Below are positions 61,201 through 64,000 of a stretch of 64,000 nucleotides of DNA, piece after piece. A model generated the notes under the pieces. The model was not told the origin of the DNA, did no database searches, and saw only the letters and a list, made by a program, of their open reading frames with translations. The stretch is from Prostheceraeus crozeri. Taxonomy: Eukaryota; Platyhelminthes; Polycladida; Euryleptidae. The stretch spans positions 558,001-622,000 of the forward strand of contig CAJQUW010008657.1 in assembly GCA_907163375.1 (NCBI GenBank), read 5' to 3'. The number at the start of each line of letters is the position of its first letter. The first letter of the stretch is position 1. The translations under genes and the position numbers were made by a program.

Positions 61201-62238
61201 TCATTTCAAGAGCAACACGAGCCACATTAAGCCTCTTGAACCTCGACTTAAAATCTACTGCCAATGACGTGCATTGTGCCAATGTAATGTGCCAACGTGC
61301 AATGCAATGTGCCAATGACGCACATTACACGTCATTCTCCCAGAAATGCAATTACGCAGCTGCTGAGGGATCACTGGAAATATTAATACAGCGATGATGT
61401 GCAGTGCCAGATGGCCAGTTGAGATAGTGTTGTAGGCAGTAGCCAGTCGAATATCTGCGGATATACCTTCGTGACGTGCACTGTGCGTCATTGTGTGTCA
61501 AGAGCGAGAGAGAGAGATGAGTTGTGCAATGTGCATGCAATGAAACAATCCATTTGTGAGTACTGTTGATGAGATATGCACAATTCAGACTATTGTGCAT
61601 GATTATTTATGTCATTATACTCGCAGGTTATTGATATGAAGTCATATGATATTAGTTTTATATATTATTATATTGGTATGAAATATTTCAAATCTTTTGA
61701 AAAAAAGAATTATTTGTTTAACCTTCCGCCAAAATCAGAAATATTGGAGCAGTGTATGAAGAGTTTGAATGCAAAACGTGACAAATTTGAAGGATCGGTG
61801 ATAACCCACAGAAATAGTCCCTGAAAGTAAACCGATGTTCTGGCTCATTGAAGGCTTCAACACCAATGTAATGCATGTATTGTCTCTTCCATTTCTAGGG
61901 TTTACACTGGATAGGGTTTGCTCCGATTTGTAAATGAACAATAATCTTAGTTACGGAGTGCGCTCAATTATTGACTCATCGGTACTGGAATGACGTCATC
62001 TTCCGCCATTCACTTTGATGTTGTCTAATAATTATCATGATTTCCGGTAACTGTACCGGACCAAGTGTGTTGAAGCTTTATTCAAGATGTGATAATAGCG
62101 CATTTGAAGTATCCACATAATTTTAGATGATGTGATCGCAGCACACAGCAACAGTTATTGCATTTTTCATCAACCCGGCAGAGTGGCATTTATCGCGTTT
62201 GCATAAAAACTAGTCGATTTTTGATCGTACAGGCTAAA
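55224..62238. other. Long intergenic stretch, nothing recognised
   Basis: Seven kilobases without a supported gene. The longest frames (about 120 codons minus at 57240-57705) overlap in two frames and lack domains. Also seen: a poly-C run at about 59222-59231, clustered GTGCCAATG words at 61260-61320, and a short (GA)n at about 61506. Confidence 0.35.
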
Positions 62239-62246
62239 CGAAGATC

Positions 62247-62691
62247 GGTACAACTATGATAGTGTGGTCCCTAAAATTCCTGTGGTCCCGATATCTTAAA
62301 TACACATTTATCCAAACTAAGTCTATATTTCTTCAACTACAAGACATACCACTCCGAGAGGTGCGAAAGAGCGTTGTAAAAGGCCTCATCATGAGTCTTA
62401 CCGAAGCGTTGACGCCACATGAATTCGTCAAGGTGACCGTGGAGCATTGTTGAATGAACACCTAGCATTTCCTTGAATCTTCGCTTAGCAAAAAGTGGCT
62501 GCTCGCCAAGCGTGCGACATTCAGCACACCGGGTGCGTTGCCATGGCAATGATGACGATGATGACGAATGACAATGATGACGAACTGCAAGAGAGGTTAC
62601 ACGTTTACTACGAGCCCTGTAATGTCGGCAGTATGAGGGACCACACTATCATAGTTGTACCGGCGAGGGACCACACGATCATAGTTGTACC
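62247..62691 (-). mobile_element. Short Merlin-type element
   Basis: Exact 8-bp duplication CGAAGATC at 62239-62246 and 62692-62699. The ends are inverted: GGTACAACTATGATAGTGTG on the left and GGTACAACTATGATCGTGTG from the right. The right end is itself doubled in tandem (a second unit ends at about 62661). The interior has a minus-strand transposase fragment of the ISXO2/IS1016 type. Merlin elements make 8-9-bp duplications, which agrees. Confidence 0.85.
62337..62549 (-). pseudogene. Merlin transposase, C-terminal fragment
   Basis: The final 40 or so codons contain HGHLDEFMWRQRFG and EAFYNALSHLSEWY, closely matching the C-terminal end of IS1016/ISXO2-type (DDE_Tnp_IS1595) transposases found in Merlin. 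The natural stop follows. The upstream catalytic part is missing and is replaced by simple ATGACG-rich sequence, so the element is non-autonomous. Confidence 0.8.
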
Positions 62692-62699
62692 CGAAGATC

Positions 62700-63798
62700 T
62701 ATTACTTATAGATAATTCGATCACTGAAAGCCTAAAAAATGCTTATTAGTTTGATATTCTCGACACAGTAAAAGGTTGCAGTTCTCTCAAAATGACCATA
62801 ATGGCGCATATAGCGTCTTGCATACAAACACTTCATACAAAAAATACGTAAAACGCAAAGCGACTGTAAATCGCGGTAATAAATACCACGTATTTAAAAA
62901 ACCTGCAGTAAATTTTCTGCAGTGGGAATTTTCACCCTCCCACAATGCGGCGAGGAACAACGAGCTCGAAGAATCACTCAGTTAGTTACCCGGTTTAGAC
63001 ATTTATTTGCTTATCAAATACCACCAAGATTAATGTAGTCCTACAGTCTACCTAATGCAGATATTTTTGTTCTTACATTTCATTTTTAAGCTCAAGTTGA
63101 CGCATGCAATATTTGCTTGTCAATTATTTGAAAATATTGCTCGTCAAATATTTGAGTTTCAATTAAATGTGTCTTGAAAAGCCAACTTCTGAGAACTCAC
63201 ACGATATTTCACTACCCTGTCTTCTTTTCTTTCTACATTTCAAGCTTTATATTGCCGAATATTCTGGGATATTAATCGCCTTCGAATACAACTCATCTTC
63301 AAATGAAGCCCGTACTTTTATTTTCCATAATGAGGCTTTGCGTGTCTATTAGAAAAAATACTCAGTGGAGTGTTACTACATAAGTCTGACGTTTTTGAAA
63401 TTTTTGACGATGGCAAATTATTTTTTTTCAATAGATAATCAACCGAACATAGAATATACAACGGCGAAACATTATGTGCACTTAATTATCAGCAAATTGC
63501 GATTTTTTCAATGGCAATCGCTTGGTTTTAGATTTTGTCACAGTTTCTTGACACATGAAATCGATAGCAATTATTTCGTTGCTTCCAGCACTTCTTTCAA
63601 ACATCACACGTACTACAACATACATGTAAGAAATCTGATTCATTGTTATCTTCAACAAAATGACAAGAAATGATGGAATCAATAATTTCTCAACTAATGT
63701 TCTAAAAACTAAACTAGTAAAATCGATATAAAAAGATCAATTAAAGCAAAGTAGTCAGTACAACATTGCCACTCAACATAAGCATCGCATCGGTTCTA
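62700..63798. other. Intergenic, nothing recognised
   Basis: No supported gene. The overlapping frames at 63365-63682 on both strands have no domain. Confidence 0.35.
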
Positions 63799-63902
63799 TC
63801 ATCTTGCATCTTGCGTCTCGAGTTCGTCGTCACTGTCGCAATCATTCATCTCTTCGATTTCTTCCCATTCGAATTCCAACTCATCATCAATGTACATAAT
63901 GT
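63799..63902 (-). CDS. Possible terminal exon, acidic C-terminus
   Basis: On the minus strand an AG preceded by a T-rich tract (TTTTATTTTAAATTAAG) leads into a frame reading IMYIDDELEFEWEEIEEMND and then CDSDDELETQDAR before a TGA (63799-63801). The strongly acidic, non-repetitive composition differs from the chance frames nearby, which are rich in F, I, L, Y and C. The rest of the gene would lie beyond the right edge or across an intron. No product can be named. No poly(A) signal was found within 100 bases. Confidence 0.3.
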
Positions 63903-64000
63903 CTTAATTTAAAATAAAAGAATTGAATCATTAACAAGAGAGTTTATTCAGAAAATCTATTCTCACATAAAGCCCGCACCTTTGTTGCAAGAAATCGTAT

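Noticed and set aside
1-64000. CRISPR array, operons, riboswitches, rRNA, LINE or LTR retroelement coding regions
   Set aside because: No spaced identical repeats, bacterial signals or reverse transcriptase, integrase or capsid motifs seen in any frame.

Overview
This is an AT-rich, gene-poor window of animal nuclear DNA. There are long non-coding stretches, GT-AG introns, Pol III-type SINE heads, microsatellites and many DNA transposons. No operon or bacterial signal is seen. The palindrome TAGGCCTA recurs far above base-composition expectation, which I associate loosely with marine invertebrate deuterostome genomes; that placement is a guess.

Only one host gene is clear: a single-exon monocarboxylate-transporter-like (SLC16/MCT) carrier at 704-2125 (+). 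A short acidic reading frame at 63799-63902 (-), preceded by a splice-acceptor-like site, may be the last exon of a gene entering from the right edge.

The rest is mainly a transposon graveyard that can be dated by nesting. From left to right it holds: a non-autonomous hAT-like element (2578-4678) with an exact 8-bp duplication; a complete but broken DD41D IS630/Tc1/mariner element (5562-7340); a palindromic pair of tRNA-headed SINEs carrying hammerhead ribozyme cores (7640-8118); a hAT MITE (8355-9080); a hammerhead-like motif (9862-9916); a Tc1 inside a hAT (11218-13413); relics of the ribozyme SINE (14800-14902, 16149-16455); an ATATT-type satellite (17985-18710); the best ribozyme SINE copy (22264-22520) with a second hammerhead on the opposite strand 64 bases away; a second hAT MITE (24122-24750) whose right end plus flank is duplicated; two other SINE families; and a second Tc1 (29691-31162).

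At 32982-41510 lies an 8.5-kb autonomous-type hAT with exact TSD, matching ends and a three-exon transposase. It is itself invaded by a fold-back element of inverted minisatellite arrays (33228-37371), whose centre holds a second copy of the first hAT-like family (34435-35833). Further right are an internally deleted piggyBac (47470-48558), an unclassified 1.3-kb TIR element with a 4-bp duplication (53934-55219) and a small Merlin derivative (62247-62691).

The most novel-looking signal is the group of self-cleaving ribozyme motifs. One family combines Pol III box A and B, a hammerhead core and palindromic or tandem arrangements. At least one copy keeps every base of the hammerhead catalytic core.
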